Shown in pieces: positions 54,812-62,885 of a stretch of DNA of 64,000 nt. The notes under the pieces are model-generated. The model saw only the letters and a program-made list of their open reading frames with translations, ran no database searches and was not told the origin of the DNA. Within the stretch, counting starts at the first letter, position 1, and every line of letters starts with the position of its first letter. The DNA comes from Nakamurella lactea DSM 19367 (GTDB lineage: Bacteria > Actinomycetota > Actinomycetes > Mycobacteriales > Nakamurellaceae), in the NCBI RefSeq assembly GCF_000426645.1, contig NZ_KE384549.1:277001-341000 (forward strand), written 5' to 3'. Both the position numbers and the translations under genes were made by a program.

Positions 54812-55971
54812 TGGCTGCGCAGCTGATCCTGCCGATCGGCGGCCGCGGGACCCGGACCTATTCGCTGCGACCGGACCCGCCGTCGGCGCTCACCAACGCC
54901 GCACCGCCGCAGAGCCGGAAGGTCTTCGCGGCGGCACACGTGGTGGCCGATCCGCTGAGCACCGAACCGTGGCTGACGGTCGACTGGGACGCGACGTTGG
55001 CCTTCCGGCACCACCTGTGGGACCTGGGCTTCGGTGTCGCCGATGCGATGGACACGGCGCAGCGCGGGATGGGGCTGCCACCGGCGGCGGTCGCCGAGCT
55101 GATCCGTCGATCGCTGGCGGCGGCCGCGGACCGCGGCGCCGCGATCGCCTGCGGCGCTGCCACCGATGCCCTGGCAACCGGGGGCATCTCGCTGCGGCAG
55201 ATCACCGACGCCTACCTCGCGCAGTGCGAATTGATCGAGGGCGGCGGCGGTCAGGTGGTGCTGATGGCCAGTCGGCAGCTGGCGGTTGCGGCGGCCGGAC
55301 CCGGCGATTACCACGATGTCTACTCGCATGTGCTGCAGCGGCTGCACAGACCGGCGATCCTGCACTGGTTGGGTCCGGCGTTCGATCCGGCGCTGGCCGG
55401 TTACTGGGGGAGCGCGACGGTCAAGGGCGCGACGGACTCGCTGGTCCGGATCATCGAGGACAACGCGGAGAAGGTCGACGGGGTGAAGATCTCGTTGCTC
55501 GACGTCGACGCCGAGCTGGCCCTGCGCCGCCGGCTGCCGCCCGGCGTCCGGCTGTACACCGGCGACGACTTCCACTATCCGGAGCTGATCCGGGGGGACG
55601 AGCACGGCCACAGCGACGCCTTGTTGGGCATCTTCGACGCGATCGCGCCGGTGGCGGCCGCCGCGTTCGCCGCGCTGGACAGCGGCGACGGCGAGCGCTT
55701 CGATGCGCTGCTGGCCCCGACGGTGACGTTGTCCCGCACGCTGTTCGAGGCACCGACCTACCACTACAAGACGGGCATCGTGTTCCTGGCCTACCTGACC
55801 GGCCGACAGCGGCACTTCCGGATGATCGCGGGCCAGGAGAGCGCCAGGTCCATTCTGCACCTGGCCGAGGTGTTCCGGCTTGCCGATGAGGCCGGCCTCT
55901 TGGTGGACCAGGATTTGGCGGTCGCCCGCATGCGGCCGGTGCTGACGCTGGCCGGTATCGACCAACCCTGA
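54811..55971 (+). CDS. DUF993 family (dihydrodipicolinate-synthase-like) protein
   Basis: Protein of 386 residues matching DUF993: predicted (beta/alpha)8 barrel related to DapA-type aldolases, AAHVVADPLSTEPWLTVDWDATLAFRHHLW-type opening (key DWDATLAFRHHLW) and DGVKISLLD holding a Lys that fits the Schiff-base position. ATG 54811. Enzymatic role unproven; likely a carbon-carbon lyase or related step on the keto product of the Gfo/Idh enzyme. Confidence 0.85.
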   Translation: MAAQLILPIGGRGTRTYSLRPDPPSALTNAAPPQSRKVFAAAHVVADPLSTEPWLTVDWDATLAFRHHLWDLGFGVADAMDTAQRGMGLPPAAVAELIRRSLAAAADRGAAIACGAATDALATGGISLRQITDAYLAQCELIEGGGGQVVLMASRQLAVAAAGPGDYHDVYSHVLQRLHRPAILHWLGPAFDPALAGYWGSATVKGATDSLVRIIEDNAEKVDGVKISLLDVDAELALRRRLPPGVRLYTGDDFHYPELIRGDEHGHSDALLGIFDAIAPVAAAAFAALDSGDGERFDALLAPTVTLSRTLFEAPTYHYKTGIVFLAYLTGRQRHFRMIAGQESARSILHLAEVFRLADEAGLLVDQDLAVARMRPVLTLAGIDQP

Positions 55972-56001
55972 CCCGGTGCCAACCATGAGAGAGGACCGAA
56001 C

Positions 56002-56847
56002 GTGAGCGACGCCCGGCTGGACCGACTGAGCATCAATCAGATCACCGTCAAGTCCTGGAATCTGGAGCAGACGGTCAACGGGTGCGCGGCCGCCGGTATC
56101 CATCGGGTCGGGCTCTGGCTCGACCGGGTGGCGGAGACCGGGGTGCCGAGGACCCGGCAATTGTTGGCGGACAACGACATGCAGGTATCCAGTGTGTGTC
56201 GGGCCGGGTTCTTCACCGGCGAGACGGCGACCGCCCGCCGGAAGGCGCAGCAGGAAAACTTCGAGTCCATCGAACTCACAGCCGCCATCGGCGCGGACGT
56301 GCTCTATCTGGTCTGCGGCGGCGTCCCGCCGGAGAGTCGCGACCTGGCCGGTGCTCGCGCCGCCGTGCTGGACGGCATCGCCGAGCTCGCGCCGCGGGCG
56401 CACGCCGCGGGAGTGCGGCTGGCCGTCGAACCGCTGCATCCGCTGTTCTGCGGAGAGCGTTCGGTGGTGGTCACGCTGCGCCAGGCGCTGGACATCGCCG
56501 CCGAGTTCCCGGCCGAAGACGTTGGGGTGGCGGTGGATTCGTTCAACGTCTGGTGGGATCCGGGCATCCTGGAGACGATCGGTGCGGCCGGGGAGCGGGT
56601 GATCAGCTACCAGGTCTGCGACTGGCTGGTGCCGCTACCGCACCCGGTGTACGGACGGGGCGTTCCCGGCGACGGGGTGATCGACTTCCCGCCGATCACG
56701 GCGGCCGTCTCCGCCGCGGGCTACGACGGGCCGATCGAGGTGGAGATCTTCAACGAACAGGTCTGGGCCACCGATCCGGTGCAGGTGTTGGAGCTGGTGA
56801 AGCAGCGATTCGTCCGGGTCTTCGAGTCCGGTGCCGCGGGTTCGTGA
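56002..56847 (+). CDS. Sugar phosphate isomerase/epimerase family TIM-barrel protein
   Basis: AP-endonuclease-2-like TIM barrel of 281 residues: SINQITVKSWNLEQ, GLWLDRV, VEPLHP with a metal-ligand Glu, DSFNVWWDP with Asp, and VEIFNEQVWATDP near the end. GTG 56002 follows GAGAGGA. The fold isomerises or eliminates keto-sugars in other pathways. Last gene of the operon and convergent with lacI. Confidence 0.87.
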   Translation: MSDARLDRLSINQITVKSWNLEQTVNGCAAAGIHRVGLWLDRVAETGVPRTRQLLADNDMQVSSVCRAGFFTGETATARRKAQQENFESIELTAAIGADVLYLVCGGVPPESRDLAGARAAVLDGIAELAPRAHAAGVRLAVEPLHPLFCGERSVVVTLRQALDIAAEFPAEDVGVAVDSFNVWWDPGILETIGAAGERVISYQVCDWLVPLPHPVYGRGVPGDGVIDFPPITAAVSAAGYDGPIEVEIFNEQVWATDPVQVLELVKQRFVRVFESGAAGS

Positions 56848-56852
56848 CCAGG

Positions 56853-57899
56853 TCAGCGCCGGCGCCGGGACGCGGCCGGGCCGGTGCTCTCCCTGAGTAC
56901 CACCTCACCGTTGATGGTGACCTTGCGCGGCGATGACCCGCGCTCGTCGCGCAGTGCGAGCTCCATCGCGTGCGCACCCATCTCCTCCAGCGGCAGGTGC
57001 ACGGTGCTCAGCGTCGGCACGAAGTCCCTGGCCATCACCACGTCGCCGAAGCCGGCCACCGATACCTCGCCCGGAACGTCGACGCCGGCCCGGCGCAGTG
57101 CGGTAAGCGCTCCCAGTGCCATCACGTCGTTGGAGGCGAAGATGCAGGTGGGCAGCCGGCCGGAGGCCAGCAGTTGTTGCGTCGCCCGCAGTCCGCCGTC
57201 GTGGTCGAAGGTGCCGCTGACCTCGAATGCTGGGTCGACCTCGATGCCCGATTCGGCCAGCCCTTTCTTGAACCCGGCGACCCGGTCGCGAATGGTGACC
57301 AGCCGGGTGGTGCCGGCCAGCAGGGCGAACGAGGTGTGCCCGAGATCGACCAGTCGACGGGCCAGATCGGCTGCGCCGGAACGATTTCCGACCACCAGGC
57401 AATCTCCGGGGAGGCGGTGCCTGGTGATCGACACGACCGACCCGCCGGCGTTGTAGTAGGACTCGAGCTCCGTGGTCATTGCCTTGCTGGTGGCCGCGTC
57501 GACGAAGGCGCTGCCGGCCAGGATGATTGCCCGGACCCGCTGCGCCCGCAGATTGGCGATGTATCTGGCCTCCAGCTCCGGGTCGCGGTAGGTGCAGGCC
57601 ATGGTGACGAACTGGCCGCGGGCCGTGGCCACGTCAATGGCGCCGCCGGCGATCAGGGCGAAATACGGATCCCGCACGTCGTGGATCACCAGCCCGATGG
57701 TGTCCGAGGTGTTGGCGGCCAGCGCCCTGGCATGGGGATTGGGGATGTATCCCAGCTCTGCTGCGGACGCCATCACCTTGGCGCGGTACTCGGGTCGGCC
57801 GCGATGGGAGGATCCCTGCAACACCCGCGATGCCGTCGCCAGCGAGACGCCCGCGTGTCGCGCGACATCCTCCAGCCGGACATACGATCCGCCTGTCAT
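56853..57899 (-). CDS. LacI-family transcriptional regulator
   Basis: Repressor of 348 residues: HTH RLEDVARHAGVSLATASRVLQG, then periplasmic-binding-like ligand domain (TIGLVIHDVRDPYFALIAGG, FASNDVMALGALTAL, VSVAGFGDVVMA). ATG 57899 follows AGGAGG. Divergent from the ABC importer; operator 3 lies between. It most likely controls all three operators, which fit LacI-family sites. Confidence 0.93.
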   Translation of the reverse strand: MTGGSYVRLEDVARHAGVSLATASRVLQGSSHRGRPEYRAKVMASAAELGYIPNPHARALAANTSDTIGLVIHDVRDPYFALIAGGAIDVATARGQFVTMACTYRDPELEARYIANLRAQRVRAIILAGSAFVDAATSKAMTTELESYYNAGGSVVSITRHRLPGDCLVVGNRSGAADLARRLVDLGHTSFALLAGTTRLVTIRDRVAGFKKGLAESGIEVDPAFEVSGTFDHDGGLRATQQLLASGRLPTCIFASNDVMALGALTALRRAGVDVPGEVSVAGFGDVVMARDFVPTLSTVHLPLEEMGAHAMELALRDERGSSPRKVTINGEVVLRESTGPAASRRRR

Positions 57900-58061
57900 C
57901 GCCCACCTCCTGACCCGTGCCCGCACCCACCGGTGTGGTCGACCCTCAGCCGGGACCGCTTCGCCTCGACACTCGTCGGCATCATTATGACCACGCCGCA
58001 CCGGGTGTGCTGTACCAGTCCGTCGGCAACTGCGGAAAGACCGTTCGGGAGCTCGACACCC

Positions 58062-58091
58062 TTGACACCTGTGAGCTCGATTGCCTACGGT
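58062..58091 (+). promoter_or_regulatory. Candidate promoter of the ABC importer
   Basis: TTGACA at 58062-58067 and TACGGT at 58086-58091 with 18-base spacing, in the same CCCTTGACACC context as the promoter at 53579. Confidence 0.6.
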
Positions 58092-58101
58092 GAACCAACG
58101 C

Positions 58102-58117
58102 CTGAAAGCGCTTCCCG
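58102..58117. promoter_or_regulatory. LacI-type operator 3 (ABC importer)
   Basis: CTGAAAGCGCTTCCCG, core GAAAGCGCTTCC at 58104-58115, 18 bases before the permease ATG and downstream of its promoter. Confidence 0.82.
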
Positions 58118-58135
58118 AATCGTAGGTGATCTGCA

Positions 58136-59014
58136 ATGACGCACCTGATCTCCGATGGAGAGACGGCGACAGGGCGCGACCAGGACGGCGTCACCGCGGT
58201 CCGAGGTCGGCGCCGCAGTATCGGTACCGTGCTGGCCCGCTGGGCATCGGACGGCTGGCGCCCGTTGCTGGCCCTGTTGTTCCTGCTGTTCATCTGGTGG
58301 CTGATCACCGCGATCGAGCTGGCACCACCGTACCTGGTGCCGTCACCGCAGGAGACCTGGCGAACCATCGTCGAGAACCCCGGCTACCTGTGGGACAACA
58401 CTGTCGTCACCGCCTACGAGACCCTGGCGGCCTTCGTGCTCTCGGTGGTCTTCGGCCTGCTCGCCGCGGTCGCCATGGTCTACTCGCGAACGGTGGAGAA
58501 GACGGCGTATCCGCTGTTGGTGCTGGCACAGGTGGTACCGAAGATCGCACTGGCTCCGCTGTTCGTGGTCTGGCTCGGGTTCGGCCTCACCCCGAAGATC
58601 CTGATCGCGCTGCTGATCGCGTTCTTCCCGGTCGTGGTGTCCGGCTATGTCGGACTCCGGTCGATCGACCCGGAAATGCTCGACCTGGCCTCGACCATGG
58701 GTGCCGGACCGATACAGAAGTTCCTCAGGTTCCGCTTCCCCGCCTCATTGCCACATCTGTTCTCCGGGCTCAAGGTCGCGGTCACGCTGGCCGTCACCGG
58801 TGCCGTCGTCGGTGAGTTCGTCGGGTCGAACAAGGGGCTGGGCAACGTGATCCTGGAGGCGAACGGCAACGTCAACACCGCGCTGCTGTTCGCCGCGCTG
58901 ATCGTGCTGTCCGCGCTCGGCGTGGTGTTGTTCCTGCTCGTCGAACTCATCGAGCGGCTGGTGATGCCGTGGCACACCACGGTTCGCGAAGCGTCGGTGA
59001 CGACGACTTCCTAG
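58136..59014 (+). CDS. ABC transporter permease (nitrate/sulfonate/NMT1 type)
   Basis: Permease of 292 residues with six helices and the coupling loop after GVPDY-type region, seen as GYVGLRSIDPEMLDLASTMGAG; GEFVGSNKGLGNVI follows. Family includes SsuC, TauC and ThiX. First gene of the importer operon. Confidence 0.9.
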   Translation: MTHLISDGETATGRDQDGVTAVRGRRRSIGTVLARWASDGWRPLLALLFLLFIWWLITAIELAPPYLVPSPQETWRTIVENPGYLWDNTVVTAYETLAAFVLSVVFGLLAAVAMVYSRTVEKTAYPLLVLAQVVPKIALAPLFVVWLGFGLTPKILIALLIAFFPVVVSGYVGLRSIDPEMLDLASTMGAGPIQKFLRFRFPASLPHLFSGLKVAVTLAVTGAVVGEFVGSNKGLGNVILEANGNVNTALLFAALIVLSALGVVLFLLVELIERLVMPWHTTVREASVTTTS

Positions 59015-59073
59015 TTCCTGCGATCGGCCCCGCCGATCAACCCTGCTGACACAACCGAACGGGAGAACCACCG

Positions 59074-60222
59074 ATGAAGCGAACACAACGAGGTGTTCTG
59101 GCGGCACTCGTCGCCACCGCGGCGATGCTCATCGCCGGCTGCGGCAGCAGCGAGACCCCGGCCGCCGGGGGTGGAACCACCGCGGCACCGACCAGTCAGG
59201 AGCCGAGCGGCAGTGCCGATCCCGACACGTCGAGCGCGGCACCGGCGGAGTCGACGGCGGCATCGACGACCGACGCGACCGCAGGCAGCAGCGCGCCGGC
59301 CGGCCCGGCGAAGGACGTCACGCTGATGCTGAACTGGTACCCGTACGGCGAGCACGCGCCGCTGTACCTCGGGCTGAAGACGGGCATCTTCACCGACCAC
59401 GGCATCAATCTGACGATCGTGCCGGGCAAGGGATCGGGCACCGTCGCCAAGGCGATCGGCCAGAAGCAGGCCACCTTCGGCTGGGTGGACACCCCGGCGG
59501 TGCTCAGTGCGGTCCAGGCGGGGGTCCCGATCAAGAGCGTCGGTGTGTTCTACCAGACCACCCCGAGCGCCGTGCAGTTCTTCAAGGACCAGAACATCAC
59601 CAAGCCCTCGGACCTGAAGGGGAAGAAGATCGCCATCACCCCCGGCGATCCGTTCACCGTCGCCTTCGGCGCCTTCCTGACGGCCAATGGGATGACGACC
59701 GATGACGTGCAGCTGGTGAACGTCGACCCGTCCGCAAAGATCTCCTCGGTGATCAGCGGCCAGGCAGATGCCTTGCTGGGCTTCATCGACGACCAGGGGC
59801 CGACCATCGCCCAGAAGACCGGGCGGGAGATGAGCTATCTGCGGTTCGCCGATTTCGGGGTGTTGTACCTCGGCACCGGGCTGGTGGCGCCGACCGACAC
59901 GATCAGCGACGACCCCGAACTGGTGCGGGCGATGGTGGCAGCGGTGAGCGAGTCCTTTACCGCGGCGGTCAAGGATCCGGACGCGGCGATCGCCTCGATG
60001 GCCGGGGTCAGCCCGAACCTGCCCGAGGAGTCGGTGTTGGCCGAGCAGTGGAAGTTGGGTCAGACCTCGCTGTCGACCCCGAATACCACGTCGCTGCCGC
60101 CAGGTGCGAACTCGGAGAAGGACTGGGAGTCGACGATCAAGGTATTCACCGACCAGAAGCAGCTCAAGCCCGGTGGCACGCCGGACCAGTTCTGGGATTC
60201 GTCCTTCGCGCCGAAGGCCTGA
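59074..60222 (+). CDS. ABC transporter substrate-binding lipoprotein, NMT1/THI5-like
   Basis: Lipoprotein of 382 residues: lipobox IAGC, an Ala/Ser/Thr-rich spacer to about residue 82, then NMT1 domain VTLMLNWYPYGEHAPLYLGL, GKGSGTVAKAIGQKQATFGWVD. Known relatives bind pyrimidines, sulfonates or related small molecules. ATG 59074 after GGGAGAACC. Substrate must be linked to the neighbouring catabolic genes if the operators are real. Confidence 0.9.
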   Translation: MKRTQRGVLAALVATAAMLIAGCGSSETPAAGGGTTAAPTSQEPSGSADPDTSSAAPAESTAASTTDATAGSSAPAGPAKDVTLMLNWYPYGEHAPLYLGLKTGIFTDHGINLTIVPGKGSGTVAKAIGQKQATFGWVDTPAVLSAVQAGVPIKSVGVFYQTTPSAVQFFKDQNITKPSDLKGKKIAITPGDPFTVAFGAFLTANGMTTDDVQLVNVDPSAKISSVISGQADALLGFIDDQGPTIAQKTGREMSYLRFADFGVLYLGTGLVAPTDTISDDPELVRAMVAAVSESFTAAVKDPDAAIASMAGVSPNLPEESVLAEQWKLGQTSLSTPNTTSLPPGANSEKDWESTIKVFTDQKQLKPGGTPDQFWDSSFAPKA

Positions 60223-60268
60223 CGGGAGCGCGGTTTTGAAGTCCACTATTGCACCGGAGCCAGCGATC

Positions 60269-61060
60269 ATGCAGAAGCAGCCGCCGTTGTCCAGCGCAGT
60301 GTCCATCGACGGCGTCGGCGTCCAGTTCCGCACCAAGCGGGCAGACGTCACTGCGCTGGACAACGTGACGGTGGACGTGCGGGAGCGGGAGTTCGTCTCG
60401 ATCGTCGGACCGTCCGGCTGCGGGAAGTCCACCCTGCTCAAGCTGGTGGCCGGATTGGTCCGACCGACCTCGGGATCGATCACGCTGCGCGGTGAACCGG
60501 TGACCTCGCCGCGCAGCGATATCGGTTTCGTGTTCCAGAAGGCGGCGCTGCTGGAATGGCGGACCGTCCGGCGGAACATCACGCTGCAGGGTGAGATGCG
60601 CCGGATGCCGAAGGCCGAGATCGCCAGGCGGACCGCCGAGCTGATCGAGATGACCGGGCTCGCCGGGTTCGAGGACGCGATGCCGCACGAGCTGTCCGGT
60701 GGTATGCAGCAACGGGTCTCGCTGTGCCGGGCGCTGCTGCACCAGCCGCCCGTGCTGCTGATGGACGAGCCCTTCGGCGCACTCGACGCGCTGACCCGCG
60801 AGCAGATGAACTCGGAGCTGCACCGGATCTGGCAGGAGACCCGGACGACGGTCTTGCTGGTGACCCATTCGGTGGCCGAGGCCGTGTACCTGTCCGAGCG
60901 GGTGCTGGTGATGAGCCGGCGCCCTGGCCGGGTGCTTGAGGTGTTGCCGGTTGAGCTGCCGGATCGCAACGACTACTCGAAGGCCATGGCATCGGCCGAG
61001 TTCGGTGCGCGAACCGCCAGGATCCGAGAGCTGCTCGGCGCCCGCACCGCACACGACTGA
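60269..61060 (+). CDS. ABC transporter ATP-binding protein
   Basis: ATPase of 263 residues with Walker A GPSGCGKST, Q-loop FVFQK, signature LSGGMQQR, Walker B VLLMDEPFGALD and switch H in THS. ATG 60269 follows GGAG; an upstream TTG at 60236 is also in frame. Completes the importer. Ends 7 bases before the convergent small gene. Confidence 0.93.
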   Translation: MQKQPPLSSAVSIDGVGVQFRTKRADVTALDNVTVDVREREFVSIVGPSGCGKSTLLKLVAGLVRPTSGSITLRGEPVTSPRSDIGFVFQKAALLEWRTVRRNITLQGEMRRMPKAEIARRTAELIEMTGLAGFEDAMPHELSGGMQQRVSLCRALLHQPPVLLMDEPFGALDALTREQMNSELHRIWQETRTTVLLVTHSVAEAVYLSERVLVMSRRPGRVLEVLPVELPDRNDYSKAMASAEFGARTARIRELLGARTAHD

Positions 61061-61067
61061 CCCTGGA

Positions 61068-61277
61068 TCAGGCACCCTGATAGCGCGCCGGGCCCGGCCG
61101 CGGTCCGCGGAGTTGGGCGACCGGCAGCAGGAACCAATGACGGGCAAGGCAACGGATCTTCACGTGCGGGACCGGTCCGTCGGTGCTCGGCAGATCCGCG
61201 CGCCACAGCACCTCCGCGGGCAGCACGCAGTCGGGGCAGTCGACGATGTCCGGATGATCGTCGGGCAGGCGGTCCAT
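61068..61277 (-). CDS. Small Cys-rich protein, probably zinc-binding
   Basis: Protein of 69 residues: MDRLPDDHPDIVDCPDCVLP, AEVLWRADLPSTDGPVPHVK, then CLARHWFLLP. The CxxC at 14-17 and a later C/H pair (CLARHW) suggest a one-zinc ribbon. Start ATG 61277 follows GGAGGTGA and overlaps the FAD monooxygenase stop (ATGA). Similar small proteins with STDGPVxHVK and GHWF exist in actinobacteria in my memory, unassigned. Role unknown. Confidence 0.78.
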   Translation of the reverse strand: MDRLPDDHPDIVDCPDCVLPAEVLWRADLPSTDGPVPHVKIRCLARHWFLLPVAQLRGPRPGPARYQGA

Positions 61278-62677
61278 CACGTCACCTCCGTCGTCGCGGT
61301 GTTGTGCTCGGCGACGCCCGCTGGCACCGTCACCCGCCCGACGGCGGGACCCCCAGGGGTCGGACGACGCCGGGCCGCGGCGAGCATCGCCGGGGAGAGC
61401 AGGGCGACCGGGCGGTCGAGTTGCCCGGCCACTCGCAGGAACCGCAGCGCCGCGGCCGGATCCCGATGCGCAGCACCGAGTACCCGGCGCAGGTAGCGGC
61501 CCGCGTACCTGACGCCGGCCGTCCGCCGTCCCTGGGTCTGCGGGAAGGCCAGATCGGCCACGTTGGACATCCACCAGGCATCGGCCACCGGGCGAGCGGC
61601 GGCGGCGAGGAAACGCTGTGGCCGCACCGGTTGTTCGTCCGTCAGTAGGTCCCGCAACAGCAGCGCCTGGCGCGCGGCGATCGTCATCCCCAGTCCGTAC
61701 ACCGGGTTCAGTGCGCAGGTCGCATCGCCCAACACCAGCAGACCGGACGGGAATCGACGCAGCCGCTCGTAGTGACGCCAGAGGCTCGACGGGTGCCCGT
61801 GATGGGTCACCGGACCGAGCGGCTCGGAACGGTCGATGGCCTCGGCCAACCAGTCGGGGGCGATGGCCCGACCGGCGGTCAGCAGCTCCTCGCGGTCGGC
61901 GGGCGCCGGTGTGCCGGTGGTCATCACCGAGAAGGTCCAGCTGTTGTTCTCGCCGGCGAAGACCGCCATCCCGACCGGCCGGGCCGGCGTCCGGCCTTCG
62001 ATCACGATGTCCCGCGGATGGGTACCGGCGGGCAACCGGATCTGCTGGCTGGCATAGCCGATCCGCACCACCACTCGCTCCTCCGGCGGTGCGACGAAAC
62101 CGTTGTCCGACAACCAGATCGGAGTTCGGCTCCCTCTGCCGGAAGTGTCAAGCACCAGGTCGGCATCGAGCGTTCGCGGTGAGCCACCGTCGATGTCGGT
62201 CAGCTGGACGCCGGTGATCCGGCGGCCGGACCGGGTATCCGGCTCGCTGCGCAGCCCGGTGACCGGGGACCGGTCGATGACCCGGATGTTGGTGAGGGCC
62301 ACCAGTTGCCGTCGTACGGTCCATTCCAAGAAGGGCCGACTGACCGCCAGCACCGGAGGTACCGGGTGTGATTGATCGCAGATCAGCATTCCGGCGGTGC
62401 GGAAGTGCAACCGCTCCAGGTTGTCCACCGCACGGGCGCCCGCGTCGAGCAGCTCACGACGCAGCCCGGGGAACAGCTCGCCGACGATCCTGGTGCCGGC
62501 CATCTGCAGGGCGTGCACGTGCGAACCCTGCGGGACGCCGCGACGCGGTGTCGGACCGTCGGGCAGCGCGTCCCGGTCGACAACGGTGACCGTGTCGAAA
62601 TGCTCCGCGAGCACTCTGGCGGCCAACAGCCCGCCGATACCGGCCCCGATCACCACCGCCTGGCCGTTTGCTGACAT
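61277..62677 (-). CDS. FAD-dependent monooxygenase/oxidoreductase
   Basis: Flavoprotein of 466 residues: dinucleotide loop VVIGAGIGGLLAARVL, VVDRD, and the FAD motif LVLGDATCALNPVYGLGMTIA. Sequence resembles aromatic-ring hydroxylase-like and geranylgeranyl-reductase-like enzymes without a clear subgroup. ATG 62677 follows GGAGGTGCGAG; upstream extension to 62842 is unlikely. Divergent from the winged-helix hydrolase; coupled to the small Cys-rich protein. Confidence 0.87.
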   Translation of the reverse strand: MSANGQAVVIGAGIGGLLAARVLAEHFDTVTVVDRDALPDGPTPRRGVPQGSHVHALQMAGTRIVGELFPGLRRELLDAGARAVDNLERLHFRTAGMLICDQSHPVPPVLAVSRPFLEWTVRRQLVALTNIRVIDRSPVTGLRSEPDTRSGRRITGVQLTDIDGGSPRTLDADLVLDTSGRGSRTPIWLSDNGFVAPPEERVVVRIGYASQQIRLPAGTHPRDIVIEGRTPARPVGMAVFAGENNSWTFSVMTTGTPAPADREELLTAGRAIAPDWLAEAIDRSEPLGPVTHHGHPSSLWRHYERLRRFPSGLLVLGDATCALNPVYGLGMTIAARQALLLRDLLTDEQPVRPQRFLAAAARPVADAWWMSNVADLAFPQTQGRRTAGVRYAGRYLRRVLGAAHRDPAAALRFLRVAGQLDRPVALLSPAMLAAARRRPTPGGPAVGRVTVPAGVAEHNTATTEVT

Positions 62678-62885
62678 CTCGCACCTCCGTCGACCCCGGC
62701 ACCCCAGTGGTCGTCGGTGGTCTGAACTGACGATGACCGCCCCCTCCCGCGAGATATGGAGATGGCATGGAGAAGGCCAGGAGACTCGGGCGGCCGGCAG
62801 CCGAGCCTGCGAGGACCCCGGCCGTTGACCCGGGGGCACCACCGGCCGGACAATCGACCCGGGCGGCGATAGGAAGGGTGGACGC

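Noticed and set aside
54388-56439. Minus-strand frame of 683 codons opposite the Gfo/Idh-DUF993-isomerase operon
   Set aside because: Opposite-strand shadow; the plus-strand genes have family motifs and coupled starts.
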